A stretch of DNA of 64,000 nucleotides from Clitopilus passeckerianus (Eukaryota > Basidiomycota > Agaricomycetes > Agaricales > Entolomataceae), in assembly GCA_944990035.1 (NCBI GenBank), contig CALYLX010000052.1:62001-126000 (forward strand), written 5' to 3'. The notes under the pieces were generated by a model. The model saw only the letters and a list, made by a program, of their open reading frames with translations, did not search any database and had not been told where the DNA came from. The number at the start of each line of letters is the position of its first letter. Position 1 is the stretch's first letter. Below, in pieces: positions 34,806 to 46,700 of this stretch. The position numbers and the translations under genes are program-made.

Positions 34806-37800
34806 TCATTTCGATGTAAGCCACCACTTGCCAAGGTCGAGCCGAATGAGAAGGTGGCGTAATGCTTCAGCACCGCCGACGGTTTCTTTGACTTCGCTCG
34901 AAGGATTGTGCACCGTTGGAGTCGGTATTGTTGAATCCTTGTCCATGTCCATGACCTTCCTGAGGTTTCGGACCTGTATCCGCTAATGTCAGCGAGCCAT
35001 TGCTTTGATTTGCTCAGAACTCACAAAGAACGTCACCCGAGTATGAAACTTCTGTGAGATCTCCTCAAGCATGGGTGCAGCTTGGTACTCCTCCAACTGG
35101 CCACGGTACCTCATTCCAGCTTTGATGCAAAAATCTAGGATGGTTTGCAGGAGGGCCCTAAGGATGTCGAGCATGCCTTGCTGGGCTTTTCGAAGCATAC
35201 ATGCACTAAGGATGTTGTCCAGCATCTCGGAATGACTGTTCGCGAGGCTGAATACATCAGTGTACCCAGATTGATTGCGACCGCGTTTTGCTTCTGAAGT
35301 TGCTGAGAGTTTCTCGAAGAAAGGGTCGAAATTGCCCGCAATGGCAGTGTCGAAAACGTAGCGAGCCAAATTTGACATAAAGGATTGTGCCACAAAACGG
35401 AAGTGCAGCAGTAATCGCTGAGTTTCCACCAGAGTGGGAAATAGTTGGTGAGAATACTTCCGAGTGATGCGAAATAGAGAACCAAGAGCATGTTCGACTA
35501 TTGGAGATAAATTAGGTTTCAACGTTTGCGAGATGGAGAAGTGACAAACCTCTCATCAGCCGGACAAGGAAGGAGAACAACCGCTGATATTTGGTCACAA
35601 TATCTGGCGTAATCAGGACCTCCAGCGGCCGTGGAGGACGATAAGTCATGTATACGAAGTCTAGTGCCCTGTTTAACGAGGATTAGACTGAGTCAAGGGT
35701 CATTCATTGCCATGCAACCCACTCGATCACTGAAAGACATGCACAAAGTTAGCTCTGTGTGTCCGGGTGGCAAAATGTATGCTCACCTAGAGGGTCTTGC
35801 CACTTGACTTTTGATTCCCTTGACGGTAGTCGAGGTACGAAACCTAGCCTATACTCGGCTTCCCGAGTAACTTGGACACTTAGCCCCATGCCTTCTAGGG
35901 TCTCCTTCTCCTCGTCCAGAGAATCCACGATCACGGTTCTTAGGAAGAACCTGACATCTGCATCAACAGGTGGCCACTCCCCTCTTTCCAACAGGCTGGG
36001 CGAAAGACCCATTGCCCATATTGTCGACGATGAACCGTTTGCCTCATTGGACGAAGAACCTTTGGGCTTTCGCTTGAGATATTTAATCGACATCTGCTGG
36101 GTTGTTTCATCCGAATGGGTGTCTTCTGAGTCAGAGAAGAGGGCAGATGAGAGACGAGACCTGAATTGGGTGCTCGTGACCAATAGGTATGAACGTAGCA
36201 GGACGAGATGCGACTGGAAATTGAGGTTGTCGGTGGAGGTCAAGAATAGTGTGAGAAGTGCGCTGGCCAATGTGGACGCATGCTCCACTAGAGGTGCCAT
36301 GACGAGAGAGGTAAGGTGGGAGAGGTCTGGGGCAATTGGTGGCAGAGATTCTGGGAACATATTAATAAAGGTTTCCAAGGTTAGCAGTGCACTCGATTCC
36401 ATAACCGAGGAGGATGATGAAGATGCTTTTTGGCCCGGCTCAAGGTCGAAGTCCCGGAAAAGAGCGAAGTGGTCCGCTTCTCCACTCGGGGCGCCATGTC
36501 TGGGGACATCTGCAATCCCATAATCTTGAGCATGTGTGTCATCTGACCTTCCTCCCCATGCTTTCGTGATATGGTCGTGCCGCCATATCCAATGAATACG
36601 GGTGTGCTGAGAGGTATCGTTAAGCAATGGATGGTCTGGTTGGGCTGCCCCCAGTAATGTTAAGGATTTCTGGGCTGCTGGCAGAATGTTGAGGAGCTCT
36701 GGAGGAAGGAATTCGGGGAAGTGATCCCAAGAAGGCCCAGATGCATCTTCATCTTCCTCATCTGAAGCGTCGAGCTCATATCCGTCATCAACGAGATAAA
36801 CGTCGGACTTTTTGTGAGCCCCATGCTGATGGTGAGCATCCGTGTGGTATCCGATTGAATGCGACAGCTTGCGGAAGTAGTTATCGGAAACAGTTGTGAG
36901 AATGAAGGCGAAGGTGGCGGTCAGAAAGCGGGGTGATTTTCTGCACATATGTGTGTTGACATGAGAGTAGACGAGGTCAAGAAGAGTGGCCTGATCAACG
37001 TCGATTCGGGGGTATTGGTTGGGAGCCTTTTCGGCTGGCTAGTCATAATTGTGAGATAAGAAAAACAGACAGAGTCGATAAACGTACACATCCACACATG
37101 CGTGACAATGCAACAAGTGTCTGCTCGTAGATCTCGTAGTGCATCCAAGTAGCAGCTAATTCCGATTCTGGTACAAGAGGTGCCATAGGCGTAGGTGGCC
37201 CTTTTGCTAGATCTTTCCTGAGGAGAGATATAACGGTCGAGAGTGCGTGTGCGAAGGCGAAAACAGTTGGCCCATTCTTGGCGGAGCTGAAGATGAGGTT
37301 AGTGGCAAGCTTTATATACATAGCAGAAGGGCATACGTCTTCCTCAATCTATCCACAACTATTTCAAGTCTCCGGAGAAGTGTCCCAATTTTTAGAAAGC
37401 GAACGACCACACTGATGTACAACCCGTCAGAACAAGTCAAGATTCGGTCGCAGAAAGCCACCTGCCTTTCGCTAATAGTTTTGTCCATACCATCAATCAG
37501 CACTCCAGTTGTCTTCCCATCTCCAGAGTCGGATTGAACAAACAATTCGAGTTTTTCATCCCAGGTATGGAAGACGGACGCCGCCCCGAGTATGGTCAAC
37601 TTCAGCGCGTCGAAGAGCTTGTGTTTCGAGGCATATACGAAATCTGCGGAAACAGGGTCAGGCTGAGCCTTCGCCCTATTTTAGGTTTGCTTTTTGCCCC
37701 AAGCAATCGTGAAATACTGCTCACTGTTGCCTGGCTGTCGTCACAACGAAGGGGTCCTGTTCCGAGATGAATTTACTGGTCAACGCCTCGTTGTACTGTC

Positions 37801-38283
37801 CATGATGAAGACTATCCCAATTGAACGCGCGATTCTATATTGAAACATGGTAAACGTTAAGTTCCCCCTTTCATTACGAGAATGACGCGCCTTGAGCCCT
37901 CGATTACGCGTCAGAGCTTCCTTCCAAACATCGAGCTCTTCAGAGGGTCGCTGGTACTCGTCAAATCTGGTAAGTCCTCGATCTAGTGTGAGAAGTCGTA
38001 GCTCAGGTGGAAGTTGTTGTAGTTCTTCTGCTCCTTCAACAGATGACTTCCGCATTTGCTTGATACTGTCCATGATTGGGTTCTGAGGACGATCTGGTAG
38101 CGTTGGGATGAAAGAACCACCTGGTAATGAAGGTAAAAGGGTCATTGAAGACCGCTCTACGATCTTCGAAAGTGCTTCGGCCTTCATGGCTTCGAGATCG
38201 TGTTCCAGGTATGAGCCAATGTCCATTATGTCTTGACAAGCCTGAGGCAGTGGACTTGAACGCTGAAGACGAGGAAGGCCCAT
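34806..38283 (-). CDS. Gamma-tubulin complex component, GCP6-like (Spc97/Spc98 family)
   Basis: A subunit of the gamma-tubulin ring complex that nucleates microtubules. The likely start at 38283 reads MGLPRLQRSSPLPQACQDIM. Exons in order: ELRLLTLDRGLTRFDEYQRP to RHSRNERG; NRAFNWDSLHHGQYNEALTS to TTARQ; FVYASKHKLFDALKLTILGA to VVDRLRK; AKNGPTVFAFAHALSTVISL to LSRMCGC; then a long exon from PAEKAPNQYPRIDVDQATLL to KVKWQDPL. The C-terminal Spc97/98 domain follows: ALDFVYMTYRPPRPLEVLIT, YQRLFSFLVRLMR, and HFRFVAQSFMSNLARYVFDT. The end is HLLIRLDLGKWWLTSK, with TGA at 34808-34806. Acidic and Ser-rich insertions (VDDGYELDASDEEDEDAS) split the N-terminal grip domain. Choice of GCP6 over GCP5 rests on length and insertion pattern. 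Confidence 0.82.
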
Positions 38284-38621
38284 AATCTTTATCACGTGGC
38301 ATGCACTGACTATCTTGGCCACACTGCCACTTGCCTGGAAACATTGCCTTGGCGAAACCTGTGTGGCGGTCAAAGATATCTGGAGAAGATAATGCGATCC
38401 ATTTGCCCTGTTGACTGGCCGAAAACGCGGATTACAACTGAAGCAGCTTCTCACGGAAACGTGTCAGGCGCGACATTTGTTGTTACCGAATCATTTTCTA
38501 CCATTTCTTCCATAGAACATATCCATGAAGGCGGGTCCGGATAGCCACAATATAAATACATACCTCTGTAGGCGTTGACGTGTCCTTCTCACTTCCCTCC
38601 TAACCGGAAGTACCACCAGCA
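38284..38621. promoter_or_regulatory. Divergent promoter between GCP6-like gene and F-box copy 1
   Basis: The 338 bases between opposite start codons. From about 38296 rightward it matches 41300-41648, the promoter of F-box copy 2, including CACTGCCACTTGCCTGGAAA and the TATA region. Confidence 0.6.
38551..38558 (+). promoter_or_regulatory. TATA box of F-box copy 1
   Basis: TATAAATA, 71 bases before the ATG, inside the conserved block GGATAGCCACAATATAAATA that is shared with the second F-box copy. Confidence 0.6.
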
Positions 38622-40289
38622 ATGGCCAACGCCAACGACCTACCCCAGGATCTCTGGGAACTCATCTCGTTCCACCTCACCTGGCGAATGCTCAGAAGTC
38701 TGATAGGCCTCAACAGACAAATGATGAATATTGTTCTTGATGAACGATACAAAACTGTTTCTTGGGTTGATCCGAGCCTCGCAATGGCAAGACTCGACCA
38801 CCTATGGTGAGTCCAGTACACTCTTTAGTGGTCTCTATTACTCAAGTGTTCTCAGTGTTCCTGCGATCGCATCCCATGTTCGATGTTTGCATGTTCTAGC
38901 CTGGTCTATGAAAGTTCTGTTGGACATGCCTTTGAACGCTCTTGAAGGAGCAGCCCACAAGCCTCCCGATTCCAAAGCACGTCATCCTCTAAATATCGGA
39001 CAGCTTCTAGATGTCAGGTCATGGTTTGGTCGGGCTTGGGGCGCCAATGGGCCTACCCAGGCATCTCATCGTAGCTTCCGAGATGACGCGGAGATTATTA
39101 TGGCAAAAATGCACAAAGCTATGGGGTTGATGGTCAACCTCCGAGAATTCCATATTGAATGGAGGAACCTACCTCTCGCATCATCCTCTCGATCATTCCT
39201 CCGCTCCCTCAACGAAGCGTTCAGTAATAATCTTTGCAAGCTCATCCTCAGCGGCACCTTGATGAGGATTGAGGAAATGATGACGGGTCTAATCACCCCG
39301 CCATACTTGGAAGAGTTGGGCCTCCAACTGGACTTCAATTCCAAGGACGAACAAACGGACGCGCACAATAAGGCCGTGCTTGTCAATGTCTCAGCACCGT
39401 ATATCAATGCCCTGAAGCAAACCCTTCGCACATTGAAGATCACCTCTCACGCGTCTGGTGATCATGCTCCGTTTTTCCAGGCATTGCAGGAACTTCCAAC
39501 TCTTCGCAAGCTCATTCTCCAGATCCCAGTCGAATCCCACCAACTTTCAGACACCAGCCAACTTCTTTCTTTCCTTCAACTGCACACTTTCCACCTCCAT
39601 CATTTGGAAATCATACCACATCAAGACGACTCCGCCCTAGTAGCACAGAACTGGCCTGCGTTTCATAGGAAACCTGTCTCCCTTGACCCGTGTTTTCCTA
39701 CCCTCAGATCCCTTTCCATCACCTCGTCAAGTCCGTCAGATACGCTATCTCTTGTTCGGCGCCTACCCACCTCCATTACCAACCTACGCTTCGCGCACCG
39801 ATACTACGAGACAGAGCAAGCAATGGCACTCATCAACGCCATAAGCTCACAAGTTTACCTTTTGGACACACTCTCAGTTGAAGTGGTGCATTTGTCGATA
39901 GACCTCCTGAAGAGCATGGCGGCTGCGTTTCCGGCACTGTATTCTTTGACCGTTGTTGTCGAGTCAGATTCCATTGTAATACCCCTCAATCTATCTTTTT
40001 GAAATCTTACACTGATTTACAACGATTTTAGAACCCGTTCCTTGAGCTATATGCCAATCAGATGTTTCCGGCCCCCCTTCCAGGAACTTTATTTGATTGG
40101 GCCATATATGATCTGGGAATATATATCAAGAATTATAGGGATAATTCACTTTCTCGCCTTGTTGTAGAAGACCGCGAGTACACTATGATGAACGACGCCC
40201 AACGATTGATTCCCTCGATTAAGAGTTTTAGAGGCAAAGGTCATACTACTCGATATATGCCGTCGGATAAGATTTACTATAAATACTAG
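38622..40289 (+). CDS. F-box protein, tandem copy 1 (intact)
   Basis: Three exons close in frame: 38622-38806, 38856-39975 and 40032-40289, giving 520 residues. The N-terminal F-box-like motif is DLPQDLWELISFHLTWRMLR followed by SLIGLNRQMMNIVLDERY. The body is a leucine-rich solenoid: MGLMVNLREFHIEWRNLPL, NLCKLILSGTLMRIEEMMTG, LKQTLRTLKITSHASGDHAP, LPTLRKLILQIPVESHQL, and SITNLRFAHRYYETEQ. The C-terminal exon reads NPFLELYANQMFPAP to SFRGKGHTTRYMPSDK. It is a likely substrate receptor of an SCF ubiquitin ligase; the substrate is unknown. A paralogue with the same exon structure lies at 41649. The intact reading frame shows this copy is the functional one, or the one still under selection. Confidence 0.85.
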
Positions 40290-40385
40290 GCATACCACGT
40301 TAACAGTCAATAGAGATTCGAAGTCCTTCCCACCTTCGGAGGGATCCTCCCGTGTCGGCCCACGGAAACTCAATGTAGATATGTA

Positions 40386-40644
40386 CAGCCAATTACGAAA
40401 CGATAGACCGGTTTTCGGCTTTGCAGCCCTCAGCCACCGTGTTTACTGTTGGGACCGACACAAACAAAACCAGCCAATCAGCACCCCTCTGTGGGGCCGT
40501 CGGTCTTCTCGCTGCCCTTCTTAAGAAATTATTTATCCCGAACCTGCCCCATTTGCTCCCGTTATTGTTTGTTCACCCCAAGTCTAAACACGGCCCCTCA
40601 GCGTCGTTCGGCCAAATAGCGGTCTATCGTTTCGTAATTGGCTG
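40386..40644. mobile_element. MITE-like inverted-repeat element (259 bp, TA target site)
   Basis: The ends are perfect 25-bp inverted repeats: 40386-40410 begins CAGCCAATTACGAAACGATA and 40620-40644 is its exact reverse complement. Directly outside each end is TA, as expected for a Tc1/mariner-type target duplication. Inner parts of the arms also pair imperfectly (CCGTGTTTA near 40437-40446 against its complement near 40590). No transposase frame is inside, so it would be non-autonomous. Only one copy was noticed in this window. Confidence 0.7.
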
Positions 40645-41574
40645 TAACTAGAAAAGATAATACTTTCGTAACTTTGGACACCGGAAGAATACCAAGGCAT
40701 ACGCCATCCTCGCAAAGCCGACTTCACACAGTTTCACGCACCTTTGCAGCCCTTTCGATGAGATAGACACCCGAATCTTGTGACAGGGGGATACGTCAAT
40801 GCGGAGATAAGTTATAACGAATGGATTCAAGAAAACATACGAGAGGCACACGGACAAACACATCTCGCCTATGCAGCCACATTCGGCCAAGAGTCAATTG
40901 CAAAGCTCTCCGTTGCACTGGAAGCGGATCAAGGTGGACGTGAAGAACAAAGGTGGGCGGACTTCCTTTTCTTACGCGGATCAAGGTGGTTCATAGCCAG
41001 TCATGAAGCTCCTCCTTGATGGCGGGGCAGTCTGACTATGGGTGGGGGCATGGAGCGATGTAGCCGAGTTCGAAATGTTATACTATATACAATATCCGAC
41101 CTACTCTCTAAGGCAAATTGATGCTACGTATTTAATCAACCGCACATGACTGACACGATCGACCATTCTGATTGGTTCTTGCTTCTGAATTAATTAATTA
41201 ATTATTCTTCCTCTGCGAGGCCCCCACCTATAGTCCGAGTGCCGATGGCGCCGTCGATGAAGGCTTGGGTGTGTGACTGGAATTTCGTGGATGCACTGCA
41301 TTACGCGAAGAGCTATTCAATGCACTGCCACTTGCCTGGAAACGTTGCAAGTTACTACCTCAACGGCGGTCAATAATACCCAATATATGCTTCTAAATAT
41401 GCTTCTAAACCCTCTGAAAGTGTGTCATTGCTGCCTCCAGCCCCGCCGAAAGGAGAGGATTCAACAAGAAGAAGGTTGCTGATGGACACATGTCAGGCGC
41501 CAATTTTCTTGTCGCCGACTCATCCCTGTCAATCCGCAGAACATGTCCAAGCAGACGTTTCTGGATAGCCACAA

Positions 41575-41582
41575 TATAAATA
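41575..41582 (+). promoter_or_regulatory. TATA box of F-box copy 2
   Basis: TATAAATA, 74 bases before the ATG, in the same GGATAGCCACAATATAAATA context as in copy 1. Confidence 0.55.
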
Positions 41583-41648
41583 CCGCTGCAGATGCTTACA
41601 CGTGTATTTGATCTCCCATAAACCCCCTAGCCACAAGTACCACCAGCA

Positions 41649-43353
41649 ATGCCTAACGCCAACGACCTACCCCAGGATCTTTGGGAACTCATTTCGTTCC
41701 ACCTCGCATGGCGAATGCGCCGAAGTCTGATAGGTCTCAACAGACAAATGATGAATATTGTTCTTGATGAGCAGTACAGGATTGTCTCTTGGGCCGATCC
41801 CAACGCAGCAATGATACTCAGACGAATCGAGCGGCTATGGTGAGAGCATTTCGCTTCAATGAACACCTTTGTTTATATACTTACAGCGTGCCAGCAATTG
41901 CATCTCACGTTCGTTGTTTACATATACCAGCCTGGTCTATGAAGGTTCTGCTGAACATGCCTCTGGACACTCTCGAAGGAGCAACCTACAAGCCTCCTGA
42001 TTCCAAAGCACGTTGACCTTTGCTAAAGATTGGACAGCTTCTGGACGCCAGGTCATGGTTTGGTCAGGACCAGAGTACCCAGAGAGGAGGTAAATCTTCC
42101 CCACGCAGCTTCCGCAAGATAAGCGGGATTGCAGATGACAACGAGTCTGTTATGGCCGCTATGCATACAGCAATGGGGTTGATGATCAACCTCAGAGAAT
42201 TCCGTATAGAATGGCGGAACCTACCTCTCCCTCTGGCTTCCAGGTCGTTCCTCAGTTCCCTCAACGATGCTTTCAGGAATAAACTCTGCAAGCTCATTCT
42301 CAGCGGCACCTCGACGAGGGTTGAGGAAATGATGTCGGGGTTGATCACCCCACCCTACTTGGAAGAGTTAGACCTCCGACTGGACTTTAATTCCAAGGGC
42401 GAGCAATCTGATGTGCACAACAAAGCCATGCTTGTCAACGTCGTAGCACCCTATATCAATGCCCTAAAGCAAACTCTTCGCACATTGAAGATCACGTCTC
42501 ACGCGTCCGGTGATCATGCTCCATTTTTCCAGGCACTGCAGGAACTTTCAACTCTTCGGAAGCTCGTACTTCAGATTCCCATTGAATCCCACCAGCTGTC
42601 AGACACCAGCCATCTTCTCGCTTTCCTTCAGCTACACACCTTCCAACTTCATCTTTTAGAATTCATACCGCACCGAGACAACTCCGGGGCAGTGTCACAG
42701 AATTGGCCTGAATTTCATCGGAAACTGACCTCGCTTGATCCATGGTTTCCTAACCTCAATTCCCTTTCTATCACTTCCTCAAGTCCATCAGATACGCTGT
42801 CCCTGGTTCAGCGTCTGCCTACCACCATTACGAACCTACGTTTTGCGCACCGATACTACGAGCCCCAGCAAGTAATGGCCCTCATCAAGGCTATAAGCTC
42901 ACATGTTTATCTTCTGGACACACTCTCAATTGAGATAGTGCAAATGATGATAGAGCTCTGGAAGAGCATGGCAGCTGCATTTCCGGCACTATATTCTCTA
43001 ACGGTGGTCGTCGAGATAGATTCTGTAAGACTTCTCAATCTATCTTTGAAGTTATACACTGATTCAAAACGATTTAGAACCCGTTCCCTCAACTATATGG
43101 CCTTCAGAATTTGCAGGTCCCTCCTCCGAGAATCCCAATTGACTGGAACATATCTGATTTGGGAATATATGTAAAGAATTATAGGGATAATTCGCGTTCC
43201 CGCCTTGCTGCGGAAGATCGGGAGTATACCCTGATGAAGGGTGTTCAACAGTCGATACCCTCGATTAAGAGTTTTAGAGGCAAAGGTCATACTACCTCGT
43301 TGGATGAAAACTGGGATTACTTTAGACTTCGGGCATTGCATGTTAGCGGTTGA
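41649..43353 (+). pseudogene. F-box protein, tandem copy 2, interrupted by an in-frame TGA
   Basis: Same three-exon structure as copy 1: 41649-41839, 41887-43024 and 43078-43353. The frame closes across both introns. The start MPNANDLPQDLWELISFHLA and most of the solenoid are close to copy 1 (NKLCKLILSGTSTRVEEMMS, QTLRTLKITSHASGDHAPFF). At 42014-42016 the frame hits TGA, where copy 1 reads His within KARHPLNIGQ. The copies also differ by one codon there. Downstream the frame is open again to 43353 (NYRDNSRSRLAAEDREYTLM). As read, only about 105 residues with the F-box motif would be made. Because the rest of the frame is undamaged, the nonsense change is recent, or is a base-calling error. 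Confidence 0.72.
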
Positions 43354-43727
43354 CACTTCTAGTACTTACAGCCTGCAAGCATTCTTATTGCTGCTGTCAG
43401 TCCCTACTGCCTACTAGATTTAAATCGCACAAACCTCAACCACCCCACATTCGTTTTTTGAATACCCGTAAGACTGGTGTACGTCACCGTGAGTTTCCTT
43501 TTCGATTGCGTCGGTCGCGTCATTCACCTCAGAAAAACTGATAAGGCGAAAAGATCAGGTGACGTCACCCAAAAAAACGATCACTATCGCGGTTTTTACA
43601 CGAAGTGGCCGGGATAGGGCGAGCTGCCCGTGGCCCGTGTACCTTATTTAACCACCAACGACGCGTCCTCGTTCTCTCATAATCCTCCCCTGTCGTTAAC
43701 GCCGACGACGAGCAGACCGAAATCATT
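43354..43727. promoter_or_regulatory. Promoter region of the GH63-type gene
   Basis: About 370 bases between the F-box remnant and the glycosidase start. It contains GC-rich TGACGTCA-like sequence near 43560 (GGTGACGTCACC), a perfect palindrome with the CRE core that bZIP proteins bind. Nothing else was recognised. Confidence 0.4.
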
Positions 43728-46700
43728 ATGGCGTCGAACGCAGTCAAGAAGATGCAGGAGAAGCTGTTCAGAGGTGTTACCTCTAACAGCGATAACCAGC
43801 AATCTGGAGAGCGCGAAGTAGGAGGATTGACGATTAACATCCCGAAAGCTCAGGTTCCTCCAGCGACCCCAACACCTCCTCAAAAAACAGGACATGCTGC
43901 TCCCAAAGTTGGCTCTGAGGAAACAACCCCCAGGTCTCCTGAGCATGAGGCTTCCCAGAGTTATCGCCAACGGCTTGCTCAGAAGCTAGGAGGCGACTAC
44001 CATGGTGCGGAAAGGTATCGATTGCAACAAGACGGCAAACGAGAACGCCACTGGAAGCGATGGGGTCCTTATCTTAGCGATAGGCAATGGGTACGTAACC
44101 GTCAAAACACACGATTATGTTGTGATCAACACGTTGACTTCTTCTTTCTCATTTGCTCCGTCATAGGCGACCGTGCGAGAAGATTATTCTTACAATGGCG
44201 ACGCTTGGAGTCACTTCCCTCATGAGCACGCACGTTCTCGTGCTTATCGATGGGGCGAAGACGGCCTTGCTGGAATTTCGGATAATCATCAACGCCTCTG
44301 CCTTGGCCTATCCCTGTGGAACGGGGAGGATCCGATTCTCAAAGAACGATTGTTTGGCGTAACTGGACATCAAGGCAACCACGGAGAGGATGTCAAAGAA
44401 CTGTACTACTACCTGGACTCGACCCCGACACATTCGTACATGAAGTTCTTGTATAAATATCCTCAAAGGCGTTTTCCTTATGAGGAGTTGATTGCAGAGA
44501 ACCAGCAACGAGATCGCGAAGTTCCAGAGTATGAAATCTTGGATACGGATGCATTCGATGAAGACAGATACTGGGATGTGTTTGTTGAGGTCAGCACTCA
44601 CACAATACGCGCATATAGCCACTTTCTCACGCGAATTTGCTCATTCCAGTACGCTAAGGACGAAGATGACCCAGACAGCGTCTACGCTCGAATTACTGCC
44701 TACAATCGTGGCCCGGACCCCGCCACTCTTCACATTATTCCTCAGTTGTGGTTCCGGAATACCTGGTCTTGGCCTGCGGAGGAACCACCTTTACCTTCTT
44801 TGCACGGTTCCGTTCGAGGCACGGAGCAGAACAAGATCAACCGTGTAACTGCTCGCCATGACACTCTTGGCAAGACACATTTATATTGTCTTCCATCTCC
44901 TCCGCCTGTTGGACCAGAAAACAACTTCGAGATCGACCCAGAAGCAGGCTCTGTTCAGCCTATCCTTCACTTCACCGAGAACAATACGAACTTCAGCCGT
45001 TTGTATGGCGGCACCAACGGTACACCGTACGTCAAGGATGCCTTCCACGATCATATCATCGCAGGCCATCGTCCCAGCGAATCAGAATCTCAAGAGGAAT
45101 CATTCTTCACTCCCCGTATCCGGTCGCGAACCGCATCCTCCTTCGGCATGGAGAGGCCTGATATCCTAGAGGAAGGTCCCTGCACGCCTTTCCCTCTCGG
45201 TGCTTCGTTCGTGAATCCTGAGTTGCGAGGAACCAAGGCTGCGGCCCAATACGTCTTCTCCGACGTACCAGGCAACGGAGGTGTTGCCGTGGTTCGCCTC
45301 AAGCTAACACCGTCAAGATACGGGAAGGATCCTACCCTCGAGGATGAAGTGCTCTTCGATGACTCCGTGGAGGAGCGGCGTCAAGAGGCGGACGAGTTTT
45401 ATGCTAACTTGGTGCTCGGTCCGATCAGTGATGATCTCAAGCAAATTATGAGGCAGGCGCTGGGTGGTATGCTCTGGACGAAGCAGTTCTACCAGTTCAT
45501 TCAGAAGGAGTGGATTGAAGGCGATCCTGGACAGCCCGCACCACCTGACGAGAGGAAACATGTCCGGAATGCAGTAAGACCAAGTCGACAGTTTTCTGAA
45601 GCCAAAGCGACGGGTTAACATTTCTTTTTTAGCAATGGAAACACCTGCATATAGCAGACATCCTATCGATGCCTGATAAGTAAGGGACCATCCCCAATCG
45701 TGTGCATATAGTCACTCATTCCTTTGATTAGATGGGAATACCCCTTCTTTGCGGCGTGGGATACTGCGTTCCATTGTATTCCTCTAGCGATTGTAGATCC
45801 TGCTTTTGCGAAGTCTCAGCTTGATCTGTTGACTCGTGAATGGTACATGAAGCCTGATGGTCAGATCCCTGCCTACGAATGGAATTTCAGCGACGTCAAC
45901 CCTCCTGTACATGCCTGGGCGACCTTCCGTGTGTTCAAGATTGAGAGGAAGTTGTACGGCACCGAAGACCTGCCATTCCTTGAGCGCGTGTTCCAGAAGT
46001 TGCTTCTGAACTTCACATGGTGCGTGGCGCTTCAATATGTGGGTGAATATAGGGTTCTGATGAACTTGGTGTAGGTGGGTTAATCGGAAAGATCAAGGAG
46101 GAAACAATGTCTTCGAAGGTGGTTTCCTTGGACTGGATAACATTGGTGCTTTCAATCGCTCTGAGCCTTTGCCGACCGGCGGAACGCTGCGACAAGCTGA
46201 TGGCACCGCTTGGATGGCGTTCTACTGCTTGAACATGTAAGATTCAATGGATGTATTCATGAAGGCATTCATGCCTGATGACTCGTACAGGTTGAACATG
46301 GCCTTAGAGCTTGCCAAGCATAATCCTGTCTATGAAGATATCGCGTCAAAGTTCTTCGAGGTACGGTCCCTCTCCCAAGCGCCATTACAGAGACTGATCC
46401 TTGTATTGTAGCACTTCATTTTCATTGCTGACGCCATGACCTACAAGGAAGGTGGGGACGAAATCAGTTTGTGGAATGAAAAGGATGGCATGTACTATGA
46501 TGCCATTGAATTTGGCCCCGGCAACGCCATGCAGCTCCCTGTTCGCAGTCTAGTCGGTCTCATCCCGTTGTATGGAACACTTGTCCTTGAACCCTCCGTC
46601 ATCAACCGCTTCCCTGGGTTCAAGAAGAGAATGGAGTGGTTCATGGACAACAGGACGGAGATGGCTGATAGGAACATGGCGAACATGAAGGGTAAGTATT

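Larger units (their letters stand above)
40290..41648. other. Intergenic region with inverted-repeat element and duplicated promoter
   Basis: Contains the inverted-repeat element 40386-40644, a TTAA-rich run near 41190, and from about 41280 a copy of the F-box copy 1 promoter. An open frame at 40780-41019 begins with a non-ATG codon and looks random. Confidence 0.5.

Noticed and set aside
40780..41019. Open frame beside the inverted-repeat element, considered as a transposase remnant
   Set aside because: Starts with GTG, has no DDE-type or helix-turn-helix pattern, and lies outside the inverted repeats.
42014..42016. TGA in F-box copy 2 read as selenocysteine or hidden in an intron
   Set aside because: Fungi of this group lack the selenocysteine system as far as known, and no GT-AG pair of reasonable length removes the codon.
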